This document shows positions 40,233-49,972 of a DNA stretch of 64,000 nt, one piece after another (the first letter of the stretch is position 1; the number at the start of each line of letters is the position of its first letter). The notes under the pieces were generated by a model, which made no database searches, was not told where the DNA came from, and was given only the letters and a program-made list of their open reading frames with translations. The translations under genes were made by a program, and so were the position numbers. This DNA is from Pantoea sp. (lineage in GTDB: Bacteria; Pseudomonadota; Gammaproteobacteria; Enterobacterales; Enterobacteriaceae). The stretch covers positions 31,369 to 95,368 of the forward strand of contig NZ_JAPWKD010000021.1 of NCBI RefSeq assembly GCF_028283705.1, in the 5' to 3' direction.

Positions 40233-41941
40233 GCTGAGGTTTCCTGGCTGACGAGCGGTGTGGGCAACCGGTGGCCATTTTTGCTAAGGGTAAAGGAAAT
40301 TTCGGTGCCGGGCTGATGACGCACAATGGTTAATCCCTGGCCGGAAAGCAGTTTCACCCGATGATGTACATTAAGCAGACCGATTTTATTCCCTGGCATT
40401 TCATCCCGCGCCACGCGTGCCATCACGTCATCGCTAATACCGGCACCGGTATCGCGCACCGAAACCCGCACCTGGTCGCCCAGGTCTTTCACGCTGAGCG
40501 TGACCACCCCTTTACCCCGGCAGGGCTGGATGCCATGTACAATGGCATTCTCCACCAGTGGCTGGATCAGCAGGCTGGGCAGGGTGAAATGCAGGTCTTC
40601 ATCAACATCGTAAATCATCGACAGTTTGTCACCGAAGCGCGCTTGCTCAATCGCAATATAATCCTTCACCTGCCACAGCTCTTTCTTGATATCGATAGGC
40701 TCGTCGTCATTCAGTTCCAGGTTGTAGCGCAGATAGCGTGACAAATTGATCACCAGCTGGCGGGCGGTATCGGGATTGAGGCGAATCGAGGCGGAGATCG
40801 CGTTCAGCGCGTTAAACAGGAAATGCGGGTTGATCTTGCTTTGTAACGCACGTAGTTCGGCTTTGTTTGCCATCTCACGCAACTGCTCGGCGCGCGACAC
40901 TTCCAGCTGGGTGGAGATGATCTGCGACAGCCCAACCGCCATCTCTTTTAGCGAACCGGTGATGCGATGCGCACGGCGATAATAGATTTTTAGCGTCCCG
41001 GTAACTTCCCCTTTTTCCCAAAGGGGAATAACCAGCATCGAGTGGATATCTTTGGTACGGTGCGCCTCGTCATTATTTTTAATGATAATTTTTCGGCTGG
41101 TGATTGCCTGAGCGGTGGTGGGGCTGAGGCCGTCATCACCATCGTGATAGTTCTCTTCGCCGTAGCCGACATAGGCAAGAATCTGTTTGGTATTGGTGAT
41201 TGCCACCGCATCTGCATGAATTTCGCTGCGAATGATGTCGCAAATCTGGTGCAATGAATCGCTGTTGACCTGGCGAAACAGTGGCAACGTTTTGTTCGCA
41301 ATCTCCAGCGCCAGCTTGGCCTGGCGCGCCGCAATCGCTTCTTTTTCTCCTTCAACGCTCTGCACCAGCAACACAATTAACCCGATGCTGGATGCGCCAA
41401 GGATCATCGGAAGTGCAATCTCAGAGACAATATCGAGGCCGAGCGTCATCGGTCTGGCCCACAGCACAATCAGCAGCATGGTCAGGGTTTCACACAACAT
41501 GCCGCCGAGAATACCGGCGCGCCAGCGCTGCTCCTTGCTGACCCGGCGATTAATCACGCCTGAAGCGATACCGGCAATGATGCTGGTGATCAGACAGGGA
41601 ATTGAGGTAATACCATGAATATCAATAAGAAAACGGTGTAACCCGGCAATGACGCCTGTGGCGATGCCGACCCAGGGGCCAAATAAAATGCCGCCCGACA
41701 TCACCGCAATCACGCGTACGTTAAGCAGTGAACCATCGACATCAATGCCTGACCAGGTGCTGAACAGGGCGAATAGCGAAAAAATCGCCGTTACTACCAC
41801 TTTTTCCTGGCGTGAATGCTCATCTTTCTGCAACAACTGGCGAAACACCCGGGTGCGGGTGAGGAAAAACAGGCAAATCAGCATCAGTGCGGCGCGGTCA
41901 AACACCGCCAGCAGCATGTCAAAGTGAGAGGGCACAGGCAT
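40229..41941 (-). CDS. ypdA: LytS-type sensor kinase YpdA
   Basis: 570 residues (565 in E. coli). N-terminal 5TM-LYT membrane domain ([20 protein letters not shown] through about 190), GAF domain (about 220-350), then the histidine-kinase core: [20 protein letters not shown] with the phosphorylated histidine, and ATPase motifs VENAIVHGI and [10 protein letters not shown]. High-affinity pyruvate sensing is known for the E. coli protein. Operon with ypdB; no third component is present. Confidence 0.93.
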   Translation of the reverse strand: MPVPSHFDMLLAVFDRAALMLICLFFLTRTRVFRQLLQKDEHSRQEKVVVTAIFSLFALFSTWSGIDVDGSLLNVRVIAVMSGGILFGPWVGIATGVIAGLHRFLIDIHGITSIPCLITSIIAGIASGVINRRVSKEQRWRAGILGGMLCETLTMLLIVLWARPMTLGLDIVSEIALPMILGASSIGLIVLLVQSVEGEKEAIAARQAKLALEIANKTLPLFRQVNSDSLHQICDIIRSEIHADAVAITNTKQILAYVGYGEENYHDGDDGLSPTTAQAITSRKIIIKNNDEAHRTKDIHSMLVIPLWEKGEVTGTLKIYYRRAHRITGSLKEMAVGLSQIISTQLEVSRAEQLREMANKAELRALQSKINPHFLFNALNAISASIRLNPDTARQLVINLSRYLRYNLELNDDEPIDIKKELWQVKDYIAIEQARFGDKLSMIYDVDEDLHFTLPSLLIQPLVENAIVHGIQPCRGKGVVTLSVKDLGDQVRVSVRDTGAGISDDVMARVARDEMPGNKIGLLNVHHRVKLLSGQGLTIVRHQPGTEISFTLSKNGHRLPTPLVSQETSA

Positions 41942-42173
41942 CTCGTCGCTAACGAAAAAGGGTTAGGGCTATGATAAAAAATGTGATCGAGATCTGCCAG
42001 CGCCCTGGCAGGCTGCGGACACTTCTTATGGCCAGGATCAATTTTTACTCACCAAAATCCAAAAAGGGGAAAAGTTGAGTGGTAAAAAGAGGATTATCTT
42101 TTCCCGGTGGTTGCGACTTCCTGTCACTGGTCCGGTTTGTTATGTTGGCCTAAGCCTTTTTCGGAGTGCAGCC

Positions 42174-42698
42174 ATGCAATTAGTTACTGCCCGTTTGACC
42201 CTCAGCCGGTTACAACCGGAAGATTGGCAAATTTTTAAAGCGGTCCACGAAGATGCCGCCACCATGACCTGGGTGAGTGAAATACCCGATGAAGAGGATA
42301 TCCGTCAGCGCTTTACCGAACGCCTTGCGCCCTGGCTGGTCACCAGTTTCCATATGCTGTGTCTGGTGGCCCGTCTGCGTGACAGCGGGGAGGCTATCGG
42401 CCTGTTTGGCTGTAGCCCCGAATGGGAGCCAAATCGGCAGGCTGAAGTGGGTTACATGATGCTGCATCGCTTTACCGGGCAGGGTTATGGCAGTGAGGCA
42501 TTGAGCGCGCTGTGCACCTTTTTGTTCCAGGCGGAATTTCATAAACTCAAAGCGCTGGTGGTTGAGGGGAATTGGCCGTCACGGCGCATTCTGGAGAAGA
42601 ATGATTTCGCGCTGGAGGGGATTCTGCGGGATAATTATCTGCTAAATGGCCAATGGGTAAACGATTGGGTGCTCGGTCGCCTGAATCCGCAAAAATAA
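42174..42698 (+). CDS. RimJ/RimL-type GNAT acetyltransferase
   Basis: 174 residues from the ATG at 42174 (MQLVTARLTLSRLQPEDW), with GGAG eight bases upstream. Typical ribosomal-protein-acetyltransferase-like GNAT: EVGYMMLHRFTGQGYGSEAL (acetyl-CoA loop), VEGNWPSRRILEKNDFALEG and the closing WVNDWVLGRL. Substrate unknown. A longer frame from 42075 has an unrelated basic leader and is not favoured. Lies between divergent ypdA and alaC. Confidence 0.85.
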   Translation: MQLVTARLTLSRLQPEDWQIFKAVHEDAATMTWVSEIPDEEDIRQRFTERLAPWLVTSFHMLCLVARLRDSGEAIGLFGCSPEWEPNRQAEVGYMMLHRFTGQGYGSEALSALCTFLFQAEFHKLKALVVEGNWPSRRILEKNDFALEGILRDNYLLNGQWVNDWVLGRLNPQK

Positions 42699-42816
42699 AA
42701 AAATTATCTTCGGCGCTCGACAATGCGGTTATCGTCGCGTTATGTTCTTGGTTCGGTCACAACAGTGACCCACGTCGCTCGGACGGTCCGGGCGCTAACG
42801 TACTCCAGAGGACATC

Positions 42817-44049
42817 ATGGCTGATAACAGCACACCCCGTCGTTTTTCCCGTATTGAACGCCTTCCCCCTTACGTTTTTAACATCACCGCTGAATTGAAG
42901 ATGGCTGCGCGTCGGCGCGGCGAAGACATCATCGATTTTTCGATGGGGAACCCGGATGGCCCTACGCCGCCGCATATCGTGGAAAAATTGTGCCAGGTGG
43001 CACAGCGCGACGACACCCATGGTTACTCCACCTCGAAAGGTATTCCGCGTCTGCGCCGCGCTATTTCGCGCTGGTATGCGGACCGTTATCAGGTGGACAT
43101 CGATCCGGAGTCCGAAGCCATTGTCACTATCGGTTCGAAAGAGGGGCTGGCGCATCTGATGCTGGCAACGCTCGACCACGGTGACACCGTGCTGGTACCG
43201 AATCCCAGTTATCCCATTCATATCTACGGCGCGGTGATTGCCGGTGCACAGGTCCGCTCTGTGCCGCTGGTGGCGGGCGTCGATTTCTTTAACGAGCTGG
43301 AACGCGCAATTCGCGAAAGCTACCCGAAACCGAAGATGATGATCCTCGGCTTCCCGTCGAATCCGACCGCGCAGTGCGTCGAGCTGGATTTCTTTGAGCG
43401 GGTGATTGCGCTGGCGAAACAGTACAACGTGCTGGTTATCCACGATCTGGCCTATGCCGACATTGTTTACGATGGCTGGAAAGCGCCGTCTATCATGCAG
43501 GTGCCGGGTGCACGCGATGTGGCGGTGGAGTTTTTCACCCTGTCAAAAAGCTACAACATGGCGGGCTGGCGTATCGGCTTTATGGTAGGCAACAAGGAGC
43601 TGGTCGCAGCGCTGGCGCGTATCAAGAGTTACCACGATTACGGCACCTTTACACCGTTGCAGGTGGCGGCGATTGCTGCACTGGAAGGCGATCAGCAATG
43701 CGTTCGTGATATCGCTGAACAATACAAACGTCGTCGTGATGTGCTGGTGAAAGGGCTGCATGAAGCGGGCTGGATGGTGGAGATGCCGAAAGCGTCAATG
43801 TATGTCTGGGCGAAAATTCCTGACCACTATGCGCACCTTGGCTCGCTGGAATTTGCCAAACTGCTGCTACAGGAAGCCAAAGTGTGCGTGTCACCGGGTG
43901 TCGGCTTTGGCGATTACGGCGATACTCACGTACGTTTCGCGCTGATCGAAAACAGCGACCGTATTCGTCAGGCGGTGCGGGGCATTAAAGCGATGTTTCG
44001 TGCGGATGGTATTTTGCCGGGAACGCTGAAAGCAACAGAAGAAGAGTAG
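42817..44049 (+). CDS. alaC: Glutamate-pyruvate aminotransferase AlaC
   Basis: Makes alanine from pyruvate and glutamate. 410 residues (412 in E. coli), fold-type I PLP enzyme. The PLP lysine is in [19 protein letters not shown]; the aspartate that contacts the pyridine is in [19 protein letters not shown]; the N-terminus has [20 protein letters not shown]. Same position relative to ypdAB and ypdK as in E. coli. Ends at a bidirectional terminator. Confidence 0.95.
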   Translation: MADNSTPRRFSRIERLPPYVFNITAELKMAARRRGEDIIDFSMGNPDGPTPPHIVEKLCQVAQRDDTHGYSTSKGIPRLRRAISRWYADRYQVDIDPESEAIVTIGSKEGLAHLMLATLDHGDTVLVPNPSYPIHIYGAVIAGAQVRSVPLVAGVDFFNELERAIRESYPKPKMMILGFPSNPTAQCVELDFFERVIALAKQYNVLVIHDLAYADIVYDGWKAPSIMQVPGARDVAVEFFTLSKSYNMAGWRIGFMVGNKELVAALARIKSYHDYGTFTPLQVAAIAALEGDQQCVRDIAEQYKRRRDVLVKGLHEAGWMVEMPKASMYVWAKIPDHYAHLGSLEFAKLLLQEAKVCVSPGVGFGDYGDTHVRFALIENSDRIRQAVRGIKAMFRADGILPGTLKATEEE

Positions 44050-44060
44050 AGTTTTTAAGT

Positions 44061-44087
44061 AAAGGGCGACAGATTTGTCGCCCTTTC
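44061..44087. terminator. Bidirectional terminator alaC / ypdK
   Basis: AAAGGGCGACA-GATT-TGTCGCCCTTT, 11 bp after the alaC stop. Confidence 0.88.
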
Positions 44088-44103
44088 TGACTTCCTGGTG
44101 GCT

Positions 44104-44175
44104 CTATAGCATCAGCACAAAGGTGCCGACCCAGATTAACAGGAAAAAAGAGATTCCCATCAAAGCGTATTTCAC
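44104..44175 (-). CDS. ypdK: YpdK-type 23-residue membrane protein
   Basis: A GTG-started frame of 23 codons plus TAG. The sequence begins MKYALMGISFFLLIW and ends VGTFVLML: one hydrophobic helix with a lysine near the start. E. coli YpdK, one of the verified tiny membrane proteins, has the same length, position beside alaC and pattern (MKYFFMGISFMVIVW...). AGAGGAG lies about nine bases before the GTG. Function unknown. The following 44176-44376 shows nothing else that I can support. Confidence 0.85.
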   Translation of the reverse strand: MKYALMGISFFLLIWVGTFVLML

Positions 44176-44376
44176 ACAACAACTCCTCTGAGCGGTTACG
44201 ACGATGGCGATCCCAGGCCAGCGTAACGCGACAGAATAAGAGAAAGGTGAAGTTCATAACCGCTGCACGCTTTTCTCTCAGGTCGTCCAGAGCAAACTCA
44301 GAACAGGATCGAACGCTAATTTACGCGTAATCTTTCCGAAAAGAAAGTGATCGGATCTGAGATATTTATCACGCTT

Positions 44377-45405
44377 TTACTGCACCTCAATTTGCGGGAT
44401 CGCCGACATACCTACCCGTAATTGCGCCAGATCGGATTGGTTCGGATCCAGCACGATTTTTACCGGCAGACGCTGAATCACCTTAGTATAGTTGCCTGTC
44501 GCGTTATCCGGCGAAATGGCGGAAAAGGTCGCGCCTGTGGCCGGGGCGATGCTGTCAACGTGACCGGAAAACGTTTTGCCGGGCAGGGCATCCACCCGCA
44601 CCGTTACCTTCTGACCCTGGCGAACATCTGTCAACTGAGTTTCCAGAAAATTGGCGGTGATATAGGTTTGCTGCAAGGGTACCACCGCCAGCAAACGGGT
44701 ACCCGCCGTGACATAGGCCCCGAGACGGACCGAACGCTGTCCGACCATGCCATCAACCGGTGCGACAATCCGCGTGTAAGACAGGTTTAGCTGCGCCTGA
44801 TCGACACTGGCCTGTGCTGCACTGACATCCGCTTCAGCCTGACGTAATGCCGCCTGCAGCACTCCCACCTCCTTGATCGATGCGGCGAGAGCCGCTTCGC
44901 TCTGGCGTACCGTGGCAGCGGCTGAACGCTGGGTTGACGTCGCTTTTTGCTGCTCGTCGGCCGCAATGGTGCCGCTTTTATACAGGCTGTCGTAACGTGC
45001 GGCACTCTGCCCGGCATACTGCGCAGAAGCCTGGCTGGCTGCCAACGTGGCTTTGGCCTGGTCGATGGTGGATTGCTGCTGATCCAGCTGTGCCTGGCTG
45101 CTCAGACGCTTGGCTTCGCTCACCTGTAGATTGGCTCTGGCGGTTTCCAGTGCGACGCGGTAATCACGATCGTCCAGCGTAGCCAGTAATTCCCCGGCTT
45201 TGACGCGCTGGTTATCCTGCACATTGACGCTGGCGATATAGCCGGAGACTTTCGGTGCCACCAGCGTGTAATCGGCATTGACGTAAGCATCATCGGTTTG
45301 ATGATCGTTGCGGGTCATGGCCGACCAGACAAAAAAAGCCATCACCAGCAACAGCAGCAGTAAGGCGCTCAGCAGCACCGTTCTCTTCAAAGCAAAAGCA
45401 CGCAT
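44377..45405 (-). CDS. HlyD/EmrA-family membrane fusion protein
   Basis: 342 residues. N-terminal membrane anchor (LLSALLLLLLVMAFFVWSAM, about 13-32), then biotinyl-lipoyl half-motifs (DDAYVNADYTLVAPKVSGYI, RVKAGELLATLDDRDY), a long alpha-helical hairpin at about 90-200 (rich in Ala/Gln: DQQQSTIDQAKATLAASQAS) and a beta-barrel end. It would bridge the MFS pump encoded just upstream to an outer-membrane channel such as TolC, which is not encoded here. Five bases separate the two genes. Confidence 0.88.
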   Translation of the reverse strand: MRAFALKRTVLLSALLLLLLVMAFFVWSAMTRNDHQTDDAYVNADYTLVAPKVSGYIASVNVQDNQRVKAGELLATLDDRDYRVALETARANLQVSEAKRLSSQAQLDQQQSTIDQAKATLAASQASAQYAGQSAARYDSLYKSGTIAADEQQKATSTQRSAAATVRQSEAALAASIKEVGVLQAALRQAEADVSAAQASVDQAQLNLSYTRIVAPVDGMVGQRSVRLGAYVTAGTRLLAVVPLQQTYITANFLETQLTDVRQGQKVTVRVDALPGKTFSGHVDSIAPATGATFSAISPDNATGNYTKVIQRLPVKIVLDPNQSDLAQLRVGMSAIPQIEVQ

Positions 45406-45410
45406 ATTAT

Positions 45411-47012
45411 TTATCTCGACGTGTTTGTAACAGGTTGAATCAGGGTTTGTGGCGGCCAGACGCGTTTTGGCAGCCAGACGGTAAGCAGCAGCATCAGTGC
45501 GGCGAAACCGATCAGCATCAGATAGCTATCACTCAGGCTCAGCACCATCGCCTGATGCTTGAGCAGGCTGGCGAAACCACTCAGGTTTTCACTGCTGCTG
45601 GCGCTGCCATCGGGGAGGAGTGGAAAACTGCTGCTGGCCTGGGCGCTGGTTGGTGCGGTCATCAGCCAGGAACGACTGGCGGCATTACCCACCAGGATAT
45701 TGGAATGAAACTGTTCGCGATGGCTGATAAACCACTCCACCAGCGTACTGGCAGCGACACTGGAGAACCCACGTACGGTGTTGAACATCGCCGAAGCAAA
45801 CGGACCTTCCGGCGGGGCTACCACACTGGTGGCGCTCATCAGCACCGGCAAAATGACCATCGGTTGACCGAAAGCCTGCAAAATTTGTATCAGCCAGAAA
45901 TTCTGTCGTCCCCAGTCGGTGGTGATCTGCATGCCCAGCAGGCAGGAGATGACCAGCAGTGCCACGCCAGCTGTCAACATCCAGCGGCAGTCAATCCAGC
46001 GGATATTCAGCAAGGCAGCAATCAATGGGGCGATCAGTAACTGCGGTAAACCCACCGTCAGCGCCAGCGGTGCGAATTGCAGGGTACGAAAACCTTCAAT
46101 CTGGCCAAAGTACGCGGAGGGCAGGGCAGAGCCGGACAGCGACAGAATCAGTACTCCCGCCAGCGCCAGCAGACCGTGCGCCAGATTGCGACGCTGGAGC
46201 ATCTGCAACTTAAAGATGGGCAGCGGGTGAAACCATTCATTAATAAAGAACACAATCAGCAATGCCGCTGCGCTGAATAATAGCGCGACGATTAACGGTG
46301 AGCTGAGCCAGTCCAGCCGTTCGCCTTGGGTCAGCGCCAGTACCAGCATGGCAATGCCGCTGCAACCGGTGAGCATGCCAAACAGATCCATCTGCTGGAA
46401 ACGCTCGAAGCGCAGGGGATCCTGCGGCAGGCCCCAGCCGATCAGCAGCATGGCGACCAGCATGCTGGGGACAATCTGCCAGAACACAAACATCCAGCTG
46501 ACATCATCGGTCCAGAAGGCAGCAAGGGTGGCAGCGAGATTGGGGCCGAAGGTGGCGGTCAGCGCATAAGCGCCGAGGCCGTAAAGTTTGATCGGCGGAG
46601 GTAAAAAACGCAGCGCTACCGTCATCAGTAACGGAGGCAGCGCGCCGCCGAATAATCCCTGAATGACGCGCAGGGTGATAAACAGCGTGGCATTGGGCAG
46701 CAGTGGTAACAGAAGGCCGGTAAGCATAAAGCCTGCTGACACCGTCAGCGCAAAACGACGTAACGAGAAGGTCACGGCAAACCAGGGGGCGATCATCATC
46801 GCGGCCACTTCGGCGGCCTGATAGGCGGAAATAATCCAGCTACCCTGATCGTAACTGATGCCGATGGCCGCACGAATATCCGCCAGCGCAATATCGGTGA
46901 CACGATCGTTTAAACCGGAGGTGAGTGCGGCAATCAGTACCCCCACCAGACCGAGCGCAAGGCGCAGGGTAAAAGGATGAGGTGCCGGCGCCGCTGCAGG
47001 TTGGGCGTTCAT
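45411..47012 (-). CDS. DHA2-family (EmrB/QacA-like) MFS efflux pump
   Basis: 533 residues from the ATG at 47012 (MNAQPAAAPAPHPFTLRLAL), 14 predicted membrane segments. Seen: SYDQGSWIISAYQAAEVAAM (motif of helices 1-2), VIQGLFGGALPPLLMTVALR (motif C-like region) and the extended periplasmic loop with SWLMTAPTSAQASSSF near helices 13-14. First gene of a two-gene pump operon reading left, here with the pump before the fusion protein. Two operator-like repeats lie between it and the divergent iclR-type gene, suggesting that regulator controls it. Substrate unknown. Confidence 0.9.
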   Translation of the reverse strand: MNAQPAAAPAPHPFTLRLALGLVGVLIAALTSGLNDRVTDIALADIRAAIGISYDQGSWIISAYQAAEVAAMMIAPWFAVTFSLRRFALTVSAGFMLTGLLLPLLPNATLFITLRVIQGLFGGALPPLLMTVALRFLPPPIKLYGLGAYALTATFGPNLAATLAAFWTDDVSWMFVFWQIVPSMLVAMLLIGWGLPQDPLRFERFQQMDLFGMLTGCSGIAMLVLALTQGERLDWLSSPLIVALLFSAAALLIVFFINEWFHPLPIFKLQMLQRRNLAHGLLALAGVLILSLSGSALPSAYFGQIEGFRTLQFAPLALTVGLPQLLIAPLIAALLNIRWIDCRWMLTAGVALLVISCLLGMQITTDWGRQNFWLIQILQAFGQPMVILPVLMSATSVVAPPEGPFASAMFNTVRGFSSVAASTLVEWFISHREQFHSNILVGNAASRSWLMTAPTSAQASSSFPLLPDGSASSSENLSGFASLLKHQAMVLSLSDSYLMLIGFAALMLLLTVWLPKRVWPPQTLIQPVTNTSR

Positions 47013-47039
47013 AGCAGGAATCTCGTTATGTTGATGCAG

Positions 47040-47103
47040 TGTATTGCGATGTGATACAGCTCGCATATTACATCCCGGTATGTTGTATTGCAATGTGATA
47101 CAG
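47040..47103. promoter_or_regulatory. Two tandem 20-bp operator-like repeats
   Basis: TGTATTGCGATGTGATACAG at 47040-47059 and TGTATTGCAATGTGATACAG at 47084-47103, one mismatch, 44 bases apart start to start. Each is an imperfect palindrome (TGTAT...ATACA). They lie in the divergent efflux/IclR-type gap. Confidence 0.75.
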
Positions 47104-47158
47104 GGTGTAAAAGTGCGGTAATCGCGCTACAGTAGGCCAGGCCACAAAGGAACGAAAT

Positions 47159-47944
47159 ATGGTTGAACTCCCCTCCTGCCGTGAGGATGAAAAAGCGGGC
47201 GGCATTCAGGTCATTGCCCGCGCGGCAAAAATTTTAAATGCTTTGGGTGAGCATCCCGGTGGTATGAGCCTGGGGGAGATCGCTCAGGCGGTGGATTTGC
47301 CGCGCTCAACGGTGCAACGCATTATCGCCGCGCTGGATAACGCCCAACTGGTGCGCAGCAGCGGCGCAGGTGGCTTACGTCTCGGGCCCGCATTGCTGAA
47401 ACTGATCTCCAGTGTGCACAGCGACGTGGTTGAAGTGGTACGTCCCTTCCTTGAACAACTTTCTGCTGCGACTAATGAAACCGTTTCGCTGGCGCGTGCC
47501 AGCGGGACGCAGTTGGCGATCGTCCATTATGTGGTGGCTTCGCGCGAACTGCGCGTGGTGCCTCGCATGGGACTGAACCTGCCGCTTTACAGCACCTCGG
47601 GCGGACGTGCCCTGCTGGCGCTGGAGAGCGATGATGATGTACGGGTTATTGTCGGTGAAGCGTATAAAGAGCTGACCGAAATGACGATAAAAACGTTGCC
47701 GCAATTGCTGGAGTTGATTGGTGAAGTCCGTAAAACCGGCTTCTCCTACGATCGTGGCGAGACGCTGGAAGGCATCTCCACCATGGCGGTGGCGATCGAT
47801 ACGTTATTTGGACGTTTTTCTATCTCACTACTGGTGCCGACAGCGCGTTTCCGTAAACATGAAGCCCGTTATTGTGAGGAAATCCTGAAGTGTAAAGAAG
47901 CGCTAACCCGCGAAATTGGCAAAATGACCGTTGTTGAAGGATAA
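47159..47944 (+). CDS. IclR-family transcriptional regulator
   Basis: 261 residues. Winged HTH at about 18-78 (IQVIARAAKILNALGEHPGG, SLGEIAQAVDLPRSTVQRII), then the IclR effector domain (about 95-255) with LPLYSTSGGRALLALESDDD and SYDRGETLEGISTMAVAI. Divergent from the efflux operon, with tandem operators between; also six bases upstream of a universal stress protein gene, so it heads its own operon. Effector unknown, likely a small carboxylate or aromatic from family habit. Confidence 0.88.
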   Translation: MVELPSCREDEKAGGIQVIARAAKILNALGEHPGGMSLGEIAQAVDLPRSTVQRIIAALDNAQLVRSSGAGGLRLGPALLKLISSVHSDVVEVVRPFLEQLSAATNETVSLARASGTQLAIVHYVVASRELRVVPRMGLNLPLYSTSGGRALLALESDDDVRVIVGEAYKELTEMTIKTLPQLLELIGEVRKTGFSYDRGETLEGISTMAVAIDTLFGRFSISLLVPTARFRKHEARYCEEILKCKEALTREIGKMTVVEG

Positions 47945-47950
47945 CCACAA

Positions 47951-48403
47951 ATGAAAACCTTGCTGATGGCCATAGATAACTCCCCGGTGGCGGAAAAAGT
48001 GATCGCCCTTACCATTGATCAGGCGCTGGCTCACCAGGCGCAGGTCGTGGTGTTGTGCTGCGTCGATCCCGCTTATTCATCCTGCAACCAGCCGATCGAG
48101 ATCGATGCCGGTGAAGATCCGGATGATTTTCTGGTGGCAAAGGATGAACAGAATACCGCGGAAATGGTGGTGCGCCACGCGCTTGCCCCCATACTGCGGG
48201 CTGGTGTGGCGGCCAAAGGGGTGATTCTGGCCGGTGAAGCAGCAGAAACCATTGTTGCGCAGTCGTCGGCGGTGCAGGCCAGCATGATCATCATGGGACG
48301 CCGGCATCTTTCGCCGTTTAACCGCCTGCTGAAAGGCTCGGTCAGTGCTGCCGTGATTGAACGTGCTAACTGCCCGGTTCTGATTGACGTTCGCAAGGAT
48401 TAA
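47951..48403 (+). CDS. Universal stress protein, UspA-like
   Basis: 150 residues, one Usp domain. The ATP-binding-type signature GRRHLSPFNRLLKGSVSAAV (G-x2-H/G-x9-G-S) is near the C-terminus, and the N-terminus KTLLMAIDNSPVAEKVIALT has the canonical aspartate. Follows the IclR-type gene by six bases and precedes a membrane protein gene by ten, so the three look co-transcribed. Confidence 0.86.
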   Translation: MKTLLMAIDNSPVAEKVIALTIDQALAHQAQVVVLCCVDPAYSSCNQPIEIDAGEDPDDFLVAKDEQNTAEMVVRHALAPILRAGVAAKGVILAGEAAETIVAQSSAVQASMIIMGRRHLSPFNRLLKGSVSAAVIERANCPVLIDVRKD

Positions 48404-48413
48404 TAACCGCTCC

Positions 48414-49217
48414 ATGCTCTCGCTTTTCCCTGTTACGCTGGCCGCCTTTGCGCTGCTGGCGGTGATTATTATTTTGCTGATACGTACCACCTCACTCCGT
48501 CTCTGGCAGGGGGTGGTGTTGTTCCTGTTACCGGTGTTGCTGGCGAATCTGCTGTGGTTTAGCTGGTTGCATCCGCGCCAGCAGCGACAGGCGCTGGCGG
48601 CTGAAGTTGCCAGCCAGCTCAGCCAGGCACCGGGGTATCGATTGCTGAAAACGCAGGAACCGGCGTTGTGGCAACTGCTGAACCATGAACTGTTGCACAA
48701 ACGCCTGGCCGGGGTGCCGCCGGATGAAGCGCTGGGCGAAATGCGTGGCTGGCTGCTCGATCTGGTCAATCAGCGTCTGATGCGAGCCAGTGATGCAGCC
48801 ATCATCAATTATATTTCCGTGTCGGTTGAGGAGATGAAGGCGCTGCAACAGCAGGATGCACAAACCTGTTTCCGCTTCCTCTATCCGCAGGTGATTGGCG
48901 GCATTAACTTGCAGCGCATGCTGTCACCGGCGCTGAATCAGCGTGATGCTCAGGCGCTGGATGAATTGTTGGCGCAGAGTACCGGTGATGATCAGGTCGT
49001 GGATAATCAGGTTGCGCAACGTGATTTGCAAAAAGTGGTGGAAACCCTGTACGGCAAATGGGGCGATCGCCTGCAGCAACTGAATATGCCAGCGGATACC
49101 ACGGTGGATCGTTCAGCGATGTGTGCGATGTCGATTGACCTGTACAGCGGCATTCTGGCATTGCCTGCCAAACAAGCCGCCAATCTCCTGCGTAAAATGG
49201 TCAGCCTTACCGGATAG
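48414..49217 (+). CDS. Membrane-anchored protein of unknown function
   Basis: 267 residues from the ATG at 48414 (MLSLFPVTLAAFALLAVIII). Two hydrophobic helices at about 5-25 and 33-53 (LWQGVVLFLLPVLLANLLWF) are followed by a soluble, mostly helical domain of about 210 residues with Cys in AQTCFRFLYPQ and SAMCAMSIDLYSG. I do not recognise the family. It is the third gene after the IclR regulator and the Usp gene and may act with them at the membrane. Confidence 0.65.
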   Translation: MLSLFPVTLAAFALLAVIIILLIRTTSLRLWQGVVLFLLPVLLANLLWFSWLHPRQQRQALAAEVASQLSQAPGYRLLKTQEPALWQLLNHELLHKRLAGVPPDEALGEMRGWLLDLVNQRLMRASDAAIINYISVSVEEMKALQQQDAQTCFRFLYPQVIGGINLQRMLSPALNQRDAQALDELLAQSTGDDQVVDNQVAQRDLQKVVETLYGKWGDRLQQLNMPADTTVDRSAMCAMSIDLYSGILALPAKQAANLLRKMVSLTG

Positions 49218-49221
49218 CGGG

Positions 49222-49247
49222 CAAAAAAAAGCCCGCTCAGCACGGGC
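49222..49247 (-). terminator. Hairpin with T-run reading left
   Basis: On the minus strand: GCCCG-tgctgag-CGGGC followed by TTTTTTTT. On the plus strand it lacks a T-run, so it is a poor terminator for the preceding gene. The remaining gap to 49468 shows no gene. Confidence 0.5.
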
Positions 49248-49468
49248 ATAAGGTCACAATCAGTCAGTCTCTTATTTATTCACCTGGTGTGGTGCCGACT
49301 TCGTTTTGTCTGAACACATCATGGCACTGCTGTGCTGATATGAATAACCGTTTGGTTTTATCAATTTGATTGGTAAAAGCTTGGTTTTGTGCAGACATTT
49401 CGCGCCTTAATCCTATGGAAAGGCGCTGCGCCGCCATTTACACTGCGGCATCGAATGAGGACATCATA

Positions 49469-49750
49469 ATGAAAAAGTGGTTATTAGGCGCCATGGCGCT
49501 TTTAATGCTGACCGGCTGTAGTGTCAGCCAGCCAGGTGGATTTGAGCGTGTCGATGAAGATCCCAGTTCAAATACCGTTCAGTATCGCTACGATCCACAG
49601 AAATTTAATCGCGATGCCATGGAAATGGATTTGGCAGAATATTGCAGCAAGCGTGGATTTGATAAAGTGGAATCGTTACCGGCGGAAGATAGTCATATTC
49701 CAGGACTAAAGAAAGCCTGGTATCAATGTAATTACGCGGTAAAAAGCTAA
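49469..49750 (+). CDS. Small lipoprotein of unknown function
   Basis: 93 residues. Signal peptide MKKWLLGAMALLMLTGC with lipobox LTGC (Cys17); the mature part contains YRYDPQKFNRDAMEMDLAEY and two further cysteines (EYCSKRGF, WYQCNYAV) that could form a disulfide in the periplasm. Start at 49469 chosen for the signal peptide and an upstream GAGGAC. Ends at a strong terminator, so it is its own unit. Confidence 0.8.
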   Translation: MKKWLLGAMALLMLTGCSVSQPGGFERVDEDPSSNTVQYRYDPQKFNRDAMEMDLAEYCSKRGFDKVESLPAEDSHIPGLKKAWYQCNYAVKS

Positions 49751-49755
49751 AAAAC

Positions 49756-49790
49756 AGGGCGGGGTATTTCCCCGCCCTTTTTCTTTTTTA
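49756..49790 (+). terminator. Terminator of the small lipoprotein gene
   Basis: AGGGCGGGG-TATTT-CCCCGCCCT then TTTTCTTTTTTA. Confidence 0.9.
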
Positions 49791-49816
49791 TTATTTGCTG
49801 TGTGTGCTTTGCCCAA

Positions 49817-49972
49817 TCACCACCGGCCATAACCCGGTCCGCCGTGGTGCCAGCCGCCGTGTGGCGGTCCCCAGCCGGGTCCACGCCCATGCCCATGTCC
49901 GGGATCAATAATACAACCACTCAGCATGACTATAACGGCAACAACGGACGCGACTTTTATTAATTTTTTCAT
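49817..49972 (-). CDS. 51-residue Gly/His/Pro-rich lipoprotein
   Basis: Signal peptide MKKLIKVASVVAVIVMLSGC with lipobox LSGC (Cys20), then a short low-complexity tail (GHGHGRGPGWGPPHGG, WHHGGPGYGRW) of Gly, His, Pro and Trp. AGGACTCTCC precedes the start. Similar tiny GH-rich lipoproteins occur in Enterobacterales without known function; metal binding by the histidines is a guess. Convergent with the lipoprotein gene at 49469. Confidence 0.68.
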   Translation of the reverse strand: MKKLIKVASVVAVIVMLSGCIIDPGHGHGRGPGWGPPHGGWHHGGPGYGRW

